DNA of 64,000 nucleotides from an uncultured Cyclobacteriaceae bacterium (GCA_905479015.1 CAJQKV010000012.1:81523-145522); one strand, 5' to 3'; shown: positions 36,309 to 46,495, counted from the stretch's first letter. Translations and numbers: made by a program. Notes: generated from the sequence alone by a model not told the origin.

Positions 36309-39300
36309 ATGCGTACTTTTTTAAATAGACTAAAGATTTGTTTTTTGTTTTTTTTACTTGCCTGCCAGACAGATCAAATTGATCAGGTGAACGAGCCTTT
36401 ATTAGTTGTTCGGGAGGCGCCTACAAGTAGTTTTTCAAAAGCAAAGGAGGTCACTGAAACCACGCCCATTCAATTGGCAGAAGGCTTACGCATAAACCTT
36501 TGGGCTACGGATTCTTTGGCACCTGATCCCATCGCCATGTCCATAGATGATTTGGGTAATGTATTTCTGACAAGAACCAATCGACAGAAAAACTCGGAAT
36601 TTGACATCAGGGGACATGAAGATTGGATGACCAGGTCGATTGCCTTAAAATCGGTTGAGGAACGTCGGAATTTATTAAAAGACATATTTGCCACTGAAAA
36701 AAGTGAGGAAAACAGTTGGTTAAAGGATCTCAATTCAGATGGGGTTCATGATTGGAGAGATTTAGCAGTAGAACGAGACGAAGTTTGGAAATTGCAGGAT
36801 CTTGATGGGGATGGTATGGCCGAGGTATCGACCCGTGTATTGAATGATTTCCATAATGAAATCACTGATGTGGCAGGTGCTTTGTTGGTTCGAGACCAAG
36901 ACATGTTTGTGGGTATTGGTCCAGACATGTGGCGATTGAAAGACAAAGACCAGGACGGTTATTATGAATCGAAAGAATCCATCAATACAGGTTTTGCGGT
37001 TCACATTGGCTTCAGTGGGCATGGGATGTCGGGTGCCATAGAAGGACCCGATGGGAAAATTTATTGGGGGATAGGTGATATTGGAGCCAATCTTACAGAT
37101 AAAGAAGGAAAAAATCATTTCTATCCCAATCAAGGTGTTTTGGTAAGATCCAATCCGGACGGATCAGACTTTGAAGTGTTTGCTGCTGGGTTGCGAAATA
37201 CCCATGAATTTGCCTTTGATGAATATGGAAATATCATTGGTCAAGACAATGATGGCGATCATGAAGGTGAAAGTGAAAGGCTGGTTCATATCGTAGAAGG
37301 TTCAGACACCGGTTGGAGGTCTAACTGGCAATACGGCAAGTATACAGATCCCAAAAACAACGGTTATAATGTATGGATGGATGAGGTTATGTTCAAACCT
37401 CGATGGGAGGGCCAGGCCGCCTATATGCTTCCCCCAATAATGAATTATCACAATGGCCCAACGGGGTTTACCTACAATCCAGGCACTGGTTTAGGTAAAA
37501 AATGGAAAAATCATTTTTTTGTGAGTGAATTTGTTGGCAATCCCTCTAAGTCTCATATTTGGGGATTTACCTTGAAGCACAAAGGATTTTCATTTGAGTT
37601 GGAAAAAGAGACCGATGTGATCAGTGGATTGCTCCCAACAGGTATTCGGTTTGGTCCTGATGGGGCCTTGTATTTTGCGGATTGGATCAATGGCTGGGGA
37701 ACCAAAAATTACGGCCGTGTGTGGCGATTGGATGTGACAGAAGACGAAAATGATCTTCAAGCTGAGCGTCTTGAGACCGAATCACTGATGGAAATGGATT
37801 ATCAAAAGGCCGATGCCTCCAAGCTCTTTGAATTATTGAATTATGCGGATATGCGGATTCGTCAAAAAGCACAATTTGCATTGGTTGATAAAGGGGATTC
37901 TGAAAATTTAGCAAAAGCCATTGCTCAGCAAGAGCATCAATTGATGCGGATTCATGGTATTTGGGGTATGGGTCAATTGATGGCTCAGGGCAGTGACCTC
38001 GGTCCAGTATTGATGAGATATTTATCCGATGAGGATGCTGAAATCATGGCACAGACGGCTAAGGTATTGGGAGATGTCAAATACGCTGCTGCCGGACCTC
38101 AATTCATCGCTTTATTGGGAAATGCACATCCTCGTGTTCAGTTTTATGCCGCCCAAGCTTTAGGCAGAATAAAAGACCAAGCGGCCGTGAGTGATTTGCT
38201 TCAAATGCTCGTTGAAAATAAAGATCAGGACGTATATTTAAGACATGCGGCTGTATTGGCATTGAGCCGAATAGGTGCAGAGCAACCTATTCTTGATCTA
38301 GTGGACAGTCCAAATAAATCTTTGAGATTGGCAGCAGTATTGGTCATGCGAAGATGGTCGCATCCAGATTTAAAATATTTCTTAACAGATGAGGATGAAT
38401 ACATCGTACTGGAAGCTGCCAGGGCCATCAATGACGATTGGTCGGTGGAAGAAGCATTACCTGATTTGGCTTCATTACTTAAAAATACTCAATTACAATC
38501 CGAAGCATTGGGAAGAAGGGTGATCAATGCTGCTTCAAGACTGGGAAGTCCAGAAACGCTGGCATGGCTGGTTCAATTTGCTCAAAGCGATGAAATTCCT
38601 TTGGTGCTGAAAGTGGAGGCGATTAATGCCTTGAGCCATTGGGCTGAGCCTTCTTTATTGGATCGGGTCGATGGACGCTTCAGAGGCCCTCAAAAGAGAG
38701 ATGGAGAATTGCTAAAGCGTCATTTGAAGTCAATGATAGCACGCTTAGATATCGAAAATGAGATGCAGGTGAAGGTAGCTTTGGTAGGTATGTTTGCTCA
38801 AGTTGGTGAGCGGGCGGCATCACAGAAAATCGTTGAGTTATTAGAAAACAATGAGGGTGCACAGGTCCGCGCGACGGCCCTATTGGCCCTTGGTCAATTA
38901 GATTATGAGCATCTTGATCAAATGGTGATGCTAGGAATGAGGGATAAATCATCTGTAGTGCGTTCGGAGGCCATTGGACTTTTGACTGAAGTGCCCCTCG
39001 CCAAGGAGAGATTTGATGATACCATGAGAGCCGTTCTCGGCGAGGGTTCCGTTTTAGAAAAGCAAAAATTATTTAAGGTATTAGGTCAGCTGGATACGCT
39101 ACTTACGCAAGGGCTGATCGAGAAATTAATAGTAAGGATGGGTAATAATAATTTAGATCCCAACCTTCACCTTGACTTGAGTGAAGCCATTGCACGAACG
39201 CATTCTGAATATCTAAGTATTCAATTGGCCGCTTTAGTAACGGATAAGTCTTCGGATTTTGATGAGGTCATGTATGGAGGGAGCATAGAAAACGGGCGAA

Positions 39301-39698
39301 ATTATTTTTATGAGGGCAGTGCTGGGCAATGTGTGAGATGTCATGGTGTGGAAAAAGGTTCTGTGGGTGTAGGACCTAATTTACGTGAAATTGGAGGTCT
39401 ATTGACGCGTAAACAATTGCTAGAAGCGTTGGTTGAGCCAAGTAAGCGACTGGCCCCAGGTTATGGCGTTGTAACTCTTACCCTAAAAGGGGGTCAAGTG
39501 GTGGCTGGTATTTTAATGGGAGAAAATGATGAAGAGCTCATCTTAAAAACAACGGAAGCCGAACCTATGGATATTCCTTTGGAAAGAATCCAAACGCGTA
39601 CTAATGCGCCTTCAAGTATGCCTCCGATGGGACAGATTCTGACTAAAAGAGAGCTTCGGGATGTTATTGCATTTTTGGCGAGCTTACAAGGGGACTAA
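36309..39698 (+). CDS. PVC-type propeller / HEAT / cytochrome c lipoprotein
   Basis: This 1129-residue lipoprotein has Cys19 in LFFLLAC. Residues 45-485 form a PVC-type dehydrogenase beta-propeller with several calcium-loop-like stretches (LNSDGVHDW, DLDGDGMAE, DKDQDGYYE). Residues 500-990 are HEAT-like helical repeats. The C-terminal 120 residues are a cytochrome c domain with heme motif Cys1008-V-R-Cys1011-His1012 and a candidate axial Met in SSMPPMG (about 1105). Such proteins are thought to oxidise sugars or related compounds in the periplasm and pass electrons to a carrier; the substrate is not known. It is paired with a similar, larger protein at 41229 with a Gfo/Idh oxidoreductase between them. 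Confidence 0.85.
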   Translation: MRTFLNRLKICFLFFLLACQTDQIDQVNEPLLVVREAPTSSFSKAKEVTETTPIQLAEGLRINLWATDSLAPDPIAMSIDDLGNVFLTRTNRQKNSEFDIRGHEDWMTRSIALKSVEERRNLLKDIFATEKSEENSWLKDLNSDGVHDWRDLAVERDEVWKLQDLDGDGMAEVSTRVLNDFHNEITDVAGALLVRDQDMFVGIGPDMWRLKDKDQDGYYESKESINTGFAVHIGFSGHGMSGAIEGPDGKIYWGIGDIGANLTDKEGKNHFYPNQGVLVRSNPDGSDFEVFAAGLRNTHEFAFDEYGNIIGQDNDGDHEGESERLVHIVEGSDTGWRSNWQYGKYTDPKNNGYNVWMDEVMFKPRWEGQAAYMLPPIMNYHNGPTGFTYNPGTGLGKKWKNHFFVSEFVGNPSKSHIWGFTLKHKGFSFELEKETDVISGLLPTGIRFGPDGALYFADWINGWGTKNYGRVWRLDVTEDENDLQAERLETESLMEMDYQKADASKLFELLNYADMRIRQKAQFALVDKGDSENLAKAIAQQEHQLMRIHGIWGMGQLMAQGSDLGPVLMRYLSDEDAEIMAQTAKVLGDVKYAAAGPQFIALLGNAHPRVQFYAAQALGRIKDQAAVSDLLQMLVENKDQDVYLRHAAVLALSRIGAEQPILDLVDSPNKSLRLAAVLVMRRWSHPDLKYFLTDEDEYIVLEAARAINDDWSVEEALPDLASLLKNTQLQSEALGRRVINAASRLGSPETLAWLVQFAQSDEIPLVLKVEAINALSHWAEPSLLDRVDGRFRGPQKRDGELLKRHLKSMIARLDIENEMQVKVALVGMFAQVGERAASQKIVELLENNEGAQVRATALLALGQLDYEHLDQMVMLGMRDKSSVVRSEAIGLLTEVPLAKERFDDTMRAVLGEGSVLEKQKLFKVLGQLDTLLTQGLIEKLIVRMGNNNLDPNLHLDLSEAIARTHSEYLSIQLAALVTDKSSDFDEVMYGGSIENGRNYFYEGSAGQCVRCHGVEKGSVGVGPNLREIGGLLTRKQLLEALVEPSKRLAPGYGVVTLTLKGGQVVAGILMGENDEELILKTTEAEPMDIPLERIQTRTNAPSSMPPMGQILTKRELRDVIAFLASLQGD

Positions 39699-39951
39699 AT
39701 AAGAAGATTTGAGTAATTATTATCTATTAATTATCTAGGGAAATCTGCTTGTTTGGTTACCTTATTCATAACTCCGCAGATAACTATTTTGATTAAAATA
39801 GGCTACCATTCTAGAAATATTTTATAATTTAGTAATTGTACTTTCCAATATGACAAGGGGCTAGCATTCTTTTACGTCCGCTTATTCTGGATGGTTATGA
39901 GATATAACTTTTTATGAATTCAAATCATTTATTGGTTTCTTATCATACGTT

Positions 39952-39976
39952 TTTGAAGGATCTTATGACCTTCAAA
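39952..39976 (+). terminator. Weak terminator-like stem-loop
   Basis: TTTGAAGG and CCTTCAAA are perfect 8-base arms around a nine-base loop, followed by TTTT. It lies 250 bases after the upstream gene and 14 bases before a promoter box, so it may be a late terminator or an operator-like element. Confidence 0.4.
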
Positions 39977-39989
39977 TTTTCCTATTAAT

Positions 39990-39997
39990 TAGTTTTG
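39990..39997 (+). promoter_or_regulatory. Candidate -7 promoter box of the Gfo/Idh gene
   Basis: TAGTTTTG matches TAnnTTTG 43 bases before the ATG at 40041. A -33 TTTG at proper spacing is lacking because the stem-loop occupies that place. Confidence 0.4.
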
Positions 39998-40040
39998 CTA
40001 GAAGGTTATAATTAATTAATTTTAGTTACACTATTGAAGT

Positions 40041-41162
40041 ATGAGAAAGCATAGTAGGGTAGTCCTGGTTGGTCTTGGTTTTGGGGTAGAATTTATTCCC
40101 ATATATCAGCAGCATCCAGCGGTCGATCTCCATGGTATCTGCCGTAGAGATAAGTCTGAACTCAAGGTTATTGGGGATCATTTCAATATTAAAAACCGGT
40201 ACGATGATTATCAAGAGGTTTTGAAGGACCCCTTGGTAGATTTTGTTCACATCAATTCACCCATTGGTGACCATGGCTGGATGTCTATTGAAGCATTGAA
40301 ATCTGGCAAGCATGTTATTTGTACGGTTCCCATGGCCACTGTGATCTCTGAATGTGAAGAAATCGTCGCATTGGTTAAAGCCACAGGGCTCAAATACATG
40401 ATGGCCGAAACAGTGGTCTATAGTAGGGAGTTTCTTTTCATCAAGGAAATGTACGAGTGTGGTGACCTTGGAGATATTCAGTTTATGAAGGCATCACATC
40501 TTCAAGATATGGAAGGTTGGCCGGATTATTGGAAAAAAATGATACCCATGCACTATGCTACCCATGTGGTTTCTCCAGTATTGGGTTTGGTGAATGGTTG
40601 TGCCGAGTACGTCTCATGCTTCGGTTCGGGTAGCGTGAATGAAGAAATCAGGCAGCTCTCTGGTAATCCTTTTGCGGTTGAATCTTGTCATATCAAAATC
40701 AAAGATATGGACCTTTCAGCTCAAGTATGGCGGTTTTTATATGATACGGCGCGACAGTATACAGAATCTTTTGATGTTTATGGTACAAAACAATCATTCG
40801 AATGGGGCTTAGTTGAGGGCGATGAACACGTTATTCATACGGCTAAAAAACCTGAAAATGAAATCCCCTCACGAATCAATATTCCTGATTTCGCGCATTT
40901 ATTACCCCCAGAAATCAGATCTTTTACTAAAACTATTCAAGATGACGAGCATCTTTCTTTTCTGCAAGGGGGAGGACATGGCGGGTCACACCCCCACATG
41001 GTTCATGAGTTTGTCACGGCATTGGCAGAAGATCGTGAACCTTGGCCCAATGCCGTAAAAAGTGCCAATTGGACGTGTGTAGGGATATGCGCTCATGAAT
41101 CTGCGATGAAAGGAGGCGAAAGAGTAAGACTTCCAGAATTCACCATCGAGCCTAAAGGTTGA
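40041..41162 (+). CDS. Gfo/Idh/MocA-family oxidoreductase lacking the EKP lysine
   Basis: This 373-residue cytoplasmic protein has no signal peptide. The Rossmann motif is VGLGFGVEF (10-18). At the place of the usual catalytic EKP motif it reads Thr95-Val96-Pro97 (HVICTVPMA), so the conserved lysine is absent. The second domain has MHYATHVVSPVLGL, with histidines near the substrate site. It probably acts on a sugar or sugar acid with NAD(P), if the missing lysine allows catalysis. It lies 66 bases upstream of the DUF6807-cytochrome gene, probably in one operon, so it may process the product of the periplasmic oxidases. Confidence 0.85.
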   Translation: MRKHSRVVLVGLGFGVEFIPIYQQHPAVDLHGICRRDKSELKVIGDHFNIKNRYDDYQEVLKDPLVDFVHINSPIGDHGWMSIEALKSGKHVICTVPMATVISECEEIVALVKATGLKYMMAETVVYSREFLFIKEMYECGDLGDIQFMKASHLQDMEGWPDYWKKMIPMHYATHVVSPVLGLVNGCAEYVSCFGSGSVNEEIRQLSGNPFAVESCHIKIKDMDLSAQVWRFLYDTARQYTESFDVYGTKQSFEWGLVEGDEHVIHTAKKPENEIPSRINIPDFAHLLPPEIRSFTKTIQDDEHLSFLQGGGHGGSHPHMVHEFVTALAEDREPWPNAVKSANWTCVGICAHESAMKGGERVRLPEFTIEPKG

Positions 41163-41228
41163 CCTCTCATAAGCCTTCTTTTGAGAAATAATGAGATTGG
41201 ATGTTAACATTTGAATTAAATAATAAGT

Positions 41229-44200
41229 ATGATGAAAGCTTTGATAAATAATTATTTTTCGATTTTAGTGGTCATGGTTGTTCTTTTTTCTTGTCAAAAC
41301 AACAAGGAATCAGTTTATGGGCCCGCAGGTGAAATCAATCTTCACATCATAGAAAATCAGGAATTAGGAACCATTGAAATATACCGAAAAGGGGGCCAAT
41401 CACCCATTTTAACCCAGCACGCGCGATCCAATCATCGACCTTACATCCACCCAATCATTGCGCCGGATGGCAAAGGAGTATTGACGGAATATAGCCCCTT
41501 GCACCATCAACATCAAACGGGATTATACTGGGGTTTCACCAGAGTCAACGGAGACAATTCACTGGTTCCAATGGACAGTCTTTCGACCTGGTTTTACCAT
41601 CGGTCTTTCTTGCCGGCTAAGGAGGGTCAAGATAAGTTAGCTAGGTCTCCTGAGAAAATCAATTTAATCAAAAAGGGTGTCGGAAGGGATTATTTTCATA
41701 ATGTAGGGGGGCAATATTGGCAATTGGATTCCGCCACCGTATTAAAAGCCAGTGGAGATCACATTTCTTGGCAAACGGTATACAACATGTTGGATGATCA
41801 GGGAAATAAACTCATGATTGAAACGCAAAGGTGGTCCATGCACATAGTTGATGGGCAATACATTATAGACCAGGAGTGGTTCGGTGATGCTGTTGAGGAA
41901 GTAGTCATCAATGAGTTTGGATACGGAGGGATGTTTTTACGTATGCCATGGCAGGAAGGGATGCCAGCCGAAGTAATCAATGCTTCTAGACAAAAAAATC
42001 AAGCCGCTGAAGGTCAGAAATCCATATGGTTGGATGTAGCCATGCAGGTAAAAGGTAGAGAGGATAAGGTACATGTGGCCATTTTGGATCATCCCAATAA
42101 TGCAGGATCTCCGACCGCTTGGCGCGTGGATCAACAATTTGGCGTAGGTCCAAGTCGCGGGATCAATGGAGATTGGCAGATTGCCAAGGGTACGACGGAG
42201 CTCATTCAGCATCGGTTAGTCATCTCTACGGGCACGCTCAATGGTATTGAGCTTACAGAACATTGGGTACGATGGGGTGGAAATGCGTATCCTTATGCAA
42301 CACAGCTATGGGATATGGCGCGAGAGGAAGCCTACAAAGAAAAGTTTTTAAATCCCAGTGAAGCGGTGGCTGCCATGACGTTAAATGAAGATTTTAAGGT
42401 CAATGTATTTGCTTCCGAGCCCATGATTACCCAGCCCATGGCTTTTTGTTGGGATGATCGAGGTCGCATGTGGATTGCTGAAAATAGAGATTATGAAAGT
42501 AGGGGCCATGGCTTTTCGAATTCTGGAGATAGTAGAATATTAATTTTAGAAGACGTTGATAAAGATGGTGTTGTGGATGATGTCAAAGTATTCCTAGAAG
42601 GCATAGCTTTTCCTTCGGCCATCGCAGTTGGCTTTGATGGATTGTTCCTGGGTGCTCCGCCCAATTTGTTATTTGTACCAGATGCCGATGGTGATGATAA
42701 AGCAGACAAAGATGAAATAGAAATATTATTGACCGGTTGGGGTATCAGAGACCGTCATGAAACCATCAACAGCTTGCATTGGGGTCCAGATGGATGGCTC
42801 TATGGATTAGAGGGCTTTGCCACCCCCTCCAAAATCAGAAAACCCAATAAAAACACCAAGCTATATGGCCATCAAGAATCTTTTCCAGAAGGTTTATTGG
42901 AGGAAAAAGGGGTCGATGTGAATGGTGGCGTATGGAAATACCACCCGATCAAAAAGCGATTTGAAGTGGTTGCTCATGGGTTCAGTAACCCTTGGGGGAT
43001 AGATCACGATGCTAAGGGCCAGCTTTTCATCAGTGCGTGTGTGATACCCCATTTGTTTCATGTGGTGCCTGGGGGTATTTATCATCGACAAGGAGGACAA
43101 CATTTCAATCCTTACGTATATGAAGATATTAAAACCATTGTTGATCATCGGCACAGAAGTGCCCATGGAGGTGCTCGAATATATCAATCCGATGCTTTTC
43201 CTAGTGGGCACCAAGGCCAAATTTTCATGGCTAACATCCATGAGCATGCCATTCTCTCAGATGAGCTGAAAGCCGTGGGCTCCGGATTTACTGCTTCTCA
43301 TAAGGAAGATTTTTTGTCTGCCAACAATGCTCAATGGATTGGGTTTAGCTTGGAAATTGGCCCTGAAGGAGGACTTTATGCCCTCGATTGGCATGATGCA
43401 GATATTTGTGGACAGGAGGTCATGCATAAGGAGACCGGAAGGGTTTTTAGGATTACGCCCAAGCAGTCATTAGCCAAAGATTGGGAGGGGCGCTATGAGG
43501 ATCTCCGAAAATTATCAGATTTCGAATTGGTCAATTTACAGCTCAGTGAAAGTGATTGGCATGCTCGGCGCGCCCGAGTAATTCTTCAAGGAAGGGCTGT
43601 TTATCAGTCTATTTCCCAAGAGGCTCAAGCCCGCTTGCAAGCTATATTTGTCAGCAAGGGCGACGCGAATCATCGGTTGAGAGCATTTTGGACCCAATCG
43701 ATTGTGGGTGCGGCTACAGAATATAATCTAATGGCAGCCCTTGAGGATTCGGATGAATATGTAAGGGCGTGGGCCATTCAATTTCTATGTGAAGAACCGC
43801 CGAGTCCAGAAGTAGTCACGCGACTGGTCAAGATGACTAATGATCCATCAGCTGTGGTGCGGTTATATTTGGCTGCAGCCATGCAAAGAATTGAGCCCAG
43901 CCAAAGGTGGGAGCTGGCCGCAGGGCTGATAACGAATCAAAAAGATGAACAAGATCACAACATCCCCAAGATGATTTGGTTTGCCATAGAGCCCTTGATT
44001 GCAGCAAATCCCCAAAAAGCTCTTGATTTGGCTTCTGAAAGTAAAATTGGGCTCATTAGTAACCACATCGCAAGAAGACTGGTAGATGCGGGATCGCTTG
44101 TAATACTTTTTGATGGTTTGAAAAAAACGGGTGTGGCAAGACGGTCATTATTGCAGGGGACGTATGATGGTTTGGAGGGACAAACCAATATGACAGTGCC

Positions 44201-45191
44201 CAATAATTGGGAAGCGCTGTATGCATCCCTTCAAAATGATTCTGAATTATCGGAAATTGCATTGAATATATCCCAAAAATTTGGAGATCTGGAAGCCAAT
44301 CAATTTTTTTTAAAGCAGTTGGATCGTGAGGATATTGACGAGGATCAAAGGATCACCGCGATCAAAAAATTAGCAGCAAATCAAGAACCTCAATTAGCTA
44401 AAAAAATCCCCCAATTATTAGAGATACCCGCCTTAAGAATCGCTGCGATTCAAGCGATTGCTAACTTTGAGGAAGCTTCGGGCCGATATTTAGCTCAGCT
44501 CGTATTAGATTCATACCCTTCATACGACGTATTGGAGCGACAAGAAACCATTCAAACATTGGCCGCTCGGTCTTACTCGGGCTGGATGTTGGCAGAGGCC
44601 ATTAAGAGTGAGAAAATACCAAAGCGTGACATCCCTTCCTATACCGCCCGACAGTTAAGGCGCGTGGTGGGCAGTGGTTTTTTAGAAATTTGGGGACCTT
44701 TGCAGAAAGAAAACTCTGAGAATTTACGCGCCATTGAGCATTACAAAGAATGGTTAACCGCCGAGCGAATGGCAACGGGAGATCTCCTGAAAGGTAAGCA
44801 AGGATTTCAAACCCAGTGTGCCTCTTGTCATAATTTGTATGGTAATGGAGGCAATATTGGACCTGAATTGACAGGGGCCAACCGTACTGATGTGGCTTAT
44901 TTGCTCAGCAATATCATGGATCCAAGTGGTGTGGTTCAAGATGATTATAAGCTCGTTACCTTGACAACCACAGATGGCCGAACGTATTTGGGCAATGTGA
45001 TTAATGAAAATACGCGGAACCTCACCCTCCGAGTAATTGGTCAAGAACCAGTAGTCATTAGTCAATCAAGTATTCAGTCAAGAGATGTTTCTGAGCGCTC
45101 CATGATGCCAGAGGGATTACTCGATCACCTGTCAGAAAACGAAATTATTGATCTCTTTTCTTATTTAATGTCTAAACATGACATCGATTGA
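41229..45191 (+). CDS. DUF6807 - PVC-type propeller - HEAT - cytochrome c fusion lipoprotein
   Basis: This 1320-residue lipoprotein has Cys22 in VLFSC. Residues 35-375 form a DUF6807 (PmoA-like) domain, seen in YIHPIIAPDGKGVLTEYSP and HHQHQTGLYWGF. Residues 385-790 are a PVC-type propeller with Asp-rich loops (DVDKDGVVDD, DADGDDKADKDE). Residues about 790-1150 are HEAT-like repeats, and the C-terminus is a cytochrome c with Cys1197-A-S-Cys1200-His1201 and a candidate axial Met in RSMMPEG. The paralogue at 36309 has the same last three parts but no DUF6807. The full fusion suggests one polypeptide that binds, oxidises and passes electrons; substrate unknown. Confidence 0.85.
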   Translation: MMKALINNYFSILVVMVVLFSCQNNKESVYGPAGEINLHIIENQELGTIEIYRKGGQSPILTQHARSNHRPYIHPIIAPDGKGVLTEYSPLHHQHQTGLYWGFTRVNGDNSLVPMDSLSTWFYHRSFLPAKEGQDKLARSPEKINLIKKGVGRDYFHNVGGQYWQLDSATVLKASGDHISWQTVYNMLDDQGNKLMIETQRWSMHIVDGQYIIDQEWFGDAVEEVVINEFGYGGMFLRMPWQEGMPAEVINASRQKNQAAEGQKSIWLDVAMQVKGREDKVHVAILDHPNNAGSPTAWRVDQQFGVGPSRGINGDWQIAKGTTELIQHRLVISTGTLNGIELTEHWVRWGGNAYPYATQLWDMAREEAYKEKFLNPSEAVAAMTLNEDFKVNVFASEPMITQPMAFCWDDRGRMWIAENRDYESRGHGFSNSGDSRILILEDVDKDGVVDDVKVFLEGIAFPSAIAVGFDGLFLGAPPNLLFVPDADGDDKADKDEIEILLTGWGIRDRHETINSLHWGPDGWLYGLEGFATPSKIRKPNKNTKLYGHQESFPEGLLEEKGVDVNGGVWKYHPIKKRFEVVAHGFSNPWGIDHDAKGQLFISACVIPHLFHVVPGGIYHRQGGQHFNPYVYEDIKTIVDHRHRSAHGGARIYQSDAFPSGHQGQIFMANIHEHAILSDELKAVGSGFTASHKEDFLSANNAQWIGFSLEIGPEGGLYALDWHDADICGQEVMHKETGRVFRITPKQSLAKDWEGRYEDLRKLSDFELVNLQLSESDWHARRARVILQGRAVYQSISQEAQARLQAIFVSKGDANHRLRAFWTQSIVGAATEYNLMAALEDSDEYVRAWAIQFLCEEPPSPEVVTRLVKMTNDPSAVVRLYLAAAMQRIEPSQRWELAAGLITNQKDEQDHNIPKMIWFAIEPLIAANPQKALDLASESKIGLISNHIARRLVDAGSLVILFDGLKKTGVARRSLLQGTYDGLEGQTNMTVPNNWEALYASLQNDSELSEIALNISQKFGDLEANQFFLKQLDREDIDEDQRITAIKKLAANQEPQLAKKIPQLLEIPALRIAAIQAIANFEEASGRYLAQLVLDSYPSYDVLERQETIQTLAARSYSGWMLAEAIKSEKIPKRDIPSYTARQLRRVVGSGFLEIWGPLQKENSENLRAIEHYKEWLTAERMATGDLLKGKQGFQTQCASCHNLYGNGGNIGPELTGANRTDVAYLLSNIMDPSGVVQDDYKLVTLTTTDGRTYLGNVINENTRNLTLRVIGQEPVVISQSSIQSRDVSERSMMPEGLLDHLSENEIIDLFSYLMSKHDID

Positions 45192-45472
45192 GTTCATGGT
45201 CCGATCGGATAAAATGAAATCAAGCCATGTGATCATTGATCTTCAAAAAAAGTGCTTCTATAGAATGCCAACGATATCTCAAAGCCTATCTAAGACTAAA
45301 TTTTAGCTATATAATCAATGATTGCTAAGGATGATTTTAAAATTCTCAAGAGCTTAATATTTTTCAGAAGGATTAAAAAATACCGTTAATGCTGGGTTTC
45401 CTCTTATATTTACTTAGATCTTAGACAAGATGTGGTCTATCATGACTATTTCCTTGCAAAAAAAAAGTTCAA

Positions 45473-46495
45473 ATGAAACTATACTACAAAGCTTTTGATC
45501 TTCATCTGTATGACACCTTCAAAATAGCCCATGACGAGCGCGATGTTCAGCAGACATTGATTGTAGGACTTGAGCATCAGGGTAGGATGGGTTTTGGAGA
45601 AGCGACAGCCAGCAAGTACTACCAAAGACCTATTTCGTCCATCATTGAAATTCTGGAGAAAAATAGGCATCACATTGAAAAAACTCCTTTTGAGTCTTTA
45701 GAGCTGTTTATTGAAGACTTACAATCTTTTTTCCAAGGAAATAATTTTGCCTTGTGTGCTTTGGATGTGGCGGCACATGATTTATATGGTAAAATCAATG
45801 GGGTTCCGATCCATCAATATTGGGGTTTAGATACCTCCCGCATCCCTTTGACCAATTATACGATTGGGATAGATGAGCTCTCCAAAATGGAATCAAAAAT
45901 CAAGGCTTTTCCTTGGCCTGTTTACAAAATAAAATTAGGAACTGATGATGACTTAAGCATCGTGCAGGCACTTCGAAAAATAACGGATGCTGTTTTCCGG
46001 GTAGACGCCAATTGTGCTTGGACGGCTGCCCAAACCATTGAATATGCCAAGTCTTTTAAGGAGCTGGGCGTAGAATTTATTGAGCAGCCCCTCGCGGCAG
46101 GAGATTGGGAGGGGATGGCCGAAGTTTATAAACACAGCACCTTGCCGTTCATGGCTGATGAAAGTTGTATTGAAATGACCGATGTGGCACGTTGTAAAGA
46201 CTATTTTCATGGAGTAAACATAAAATTAATGAAATGTGGAGGCTTGTCGGTGGCCCGGAAAATGATTGCTCAGGCCCAATCACTCGGCTTGAAAGTCATG
46301 GTGGGTTGCATGACCGAGTCATCCGTGGGTATTTCAGCCATCAGTCAATTGTTGCCCTTGTTAGATTATGTAGATATGGATGGCCCCTTACTCATCCGCG
46401 ACGACATCGCTTCCGGTCCCCGTTATCACAAAGGAAAGGTGATGCTTTCTTCTGAAAATGGGATTGGTGTAGTCATGCATACTCCCTGGATGTAA
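45473..46495 (+). CDS. Dipeptide epimerase (L-Ala-D/L-Glu epimerase-like, enolase superfamily)
   Basis: This 340-residue enolase-superfamily enzyme of the muconate-lactonising subgroup has the catalytic KxK at Lys152-Lys154 (YKIKLG), metal ligands Asp178 (VDAN), Glu204 (IEQPL) and Asp229 (ADES), and the opposite-face base Lys251 (NIKLMKCGG). The family epimerises dipeptides such as L-Ala-D-Glu from murein turnover; specificity of individual members varies. No signal peptide, so cytoplasmic. 281 non-coding bases separate it from the cytochrome fusion gene, so operon membership is uncertain. Confidence 0.88.
   Translation: MKLYYKAFDLHLYDTFKIAHDERDVQQTLIVGLEHQGRMGFGEATASKYYQRPISSIIEILEKNRHHIEKTPFESLELFIEDLQSFFQGNNFALCALDVAAHDLYGKINGVPIHQYWGLDTSRIPLTNYTIGIDELSKMESKIKAFPWPVYKIKLGTDDDLSIVQALRKITDAVFRVDANCAWTAAQTIEYAKSFKELGVEFIEQPLAAGDWEGMAEVYKHSTLPFMADESCIEMTDVARCKDYFHGVNIKLMKCGGLSVARKMIAQAQSLGLKVMVGCMTESSVGISAISQLLPLLDYVDMDGPLLIRDDIASGPRYHKGKVMLSSENGIGVVMHTPWM

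Larger units (their letters stand above)
39699..40040. other. Intergenic region with stem-loop and promoter
   Basis: These 342 bases hold no supported gene. The stem-loop at 39952-39976 and the TAGTTTTG box at 39990-39997 mark a likely boundary between the first cytochrome gene and the next transcription unit. Confidence 0.5.
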
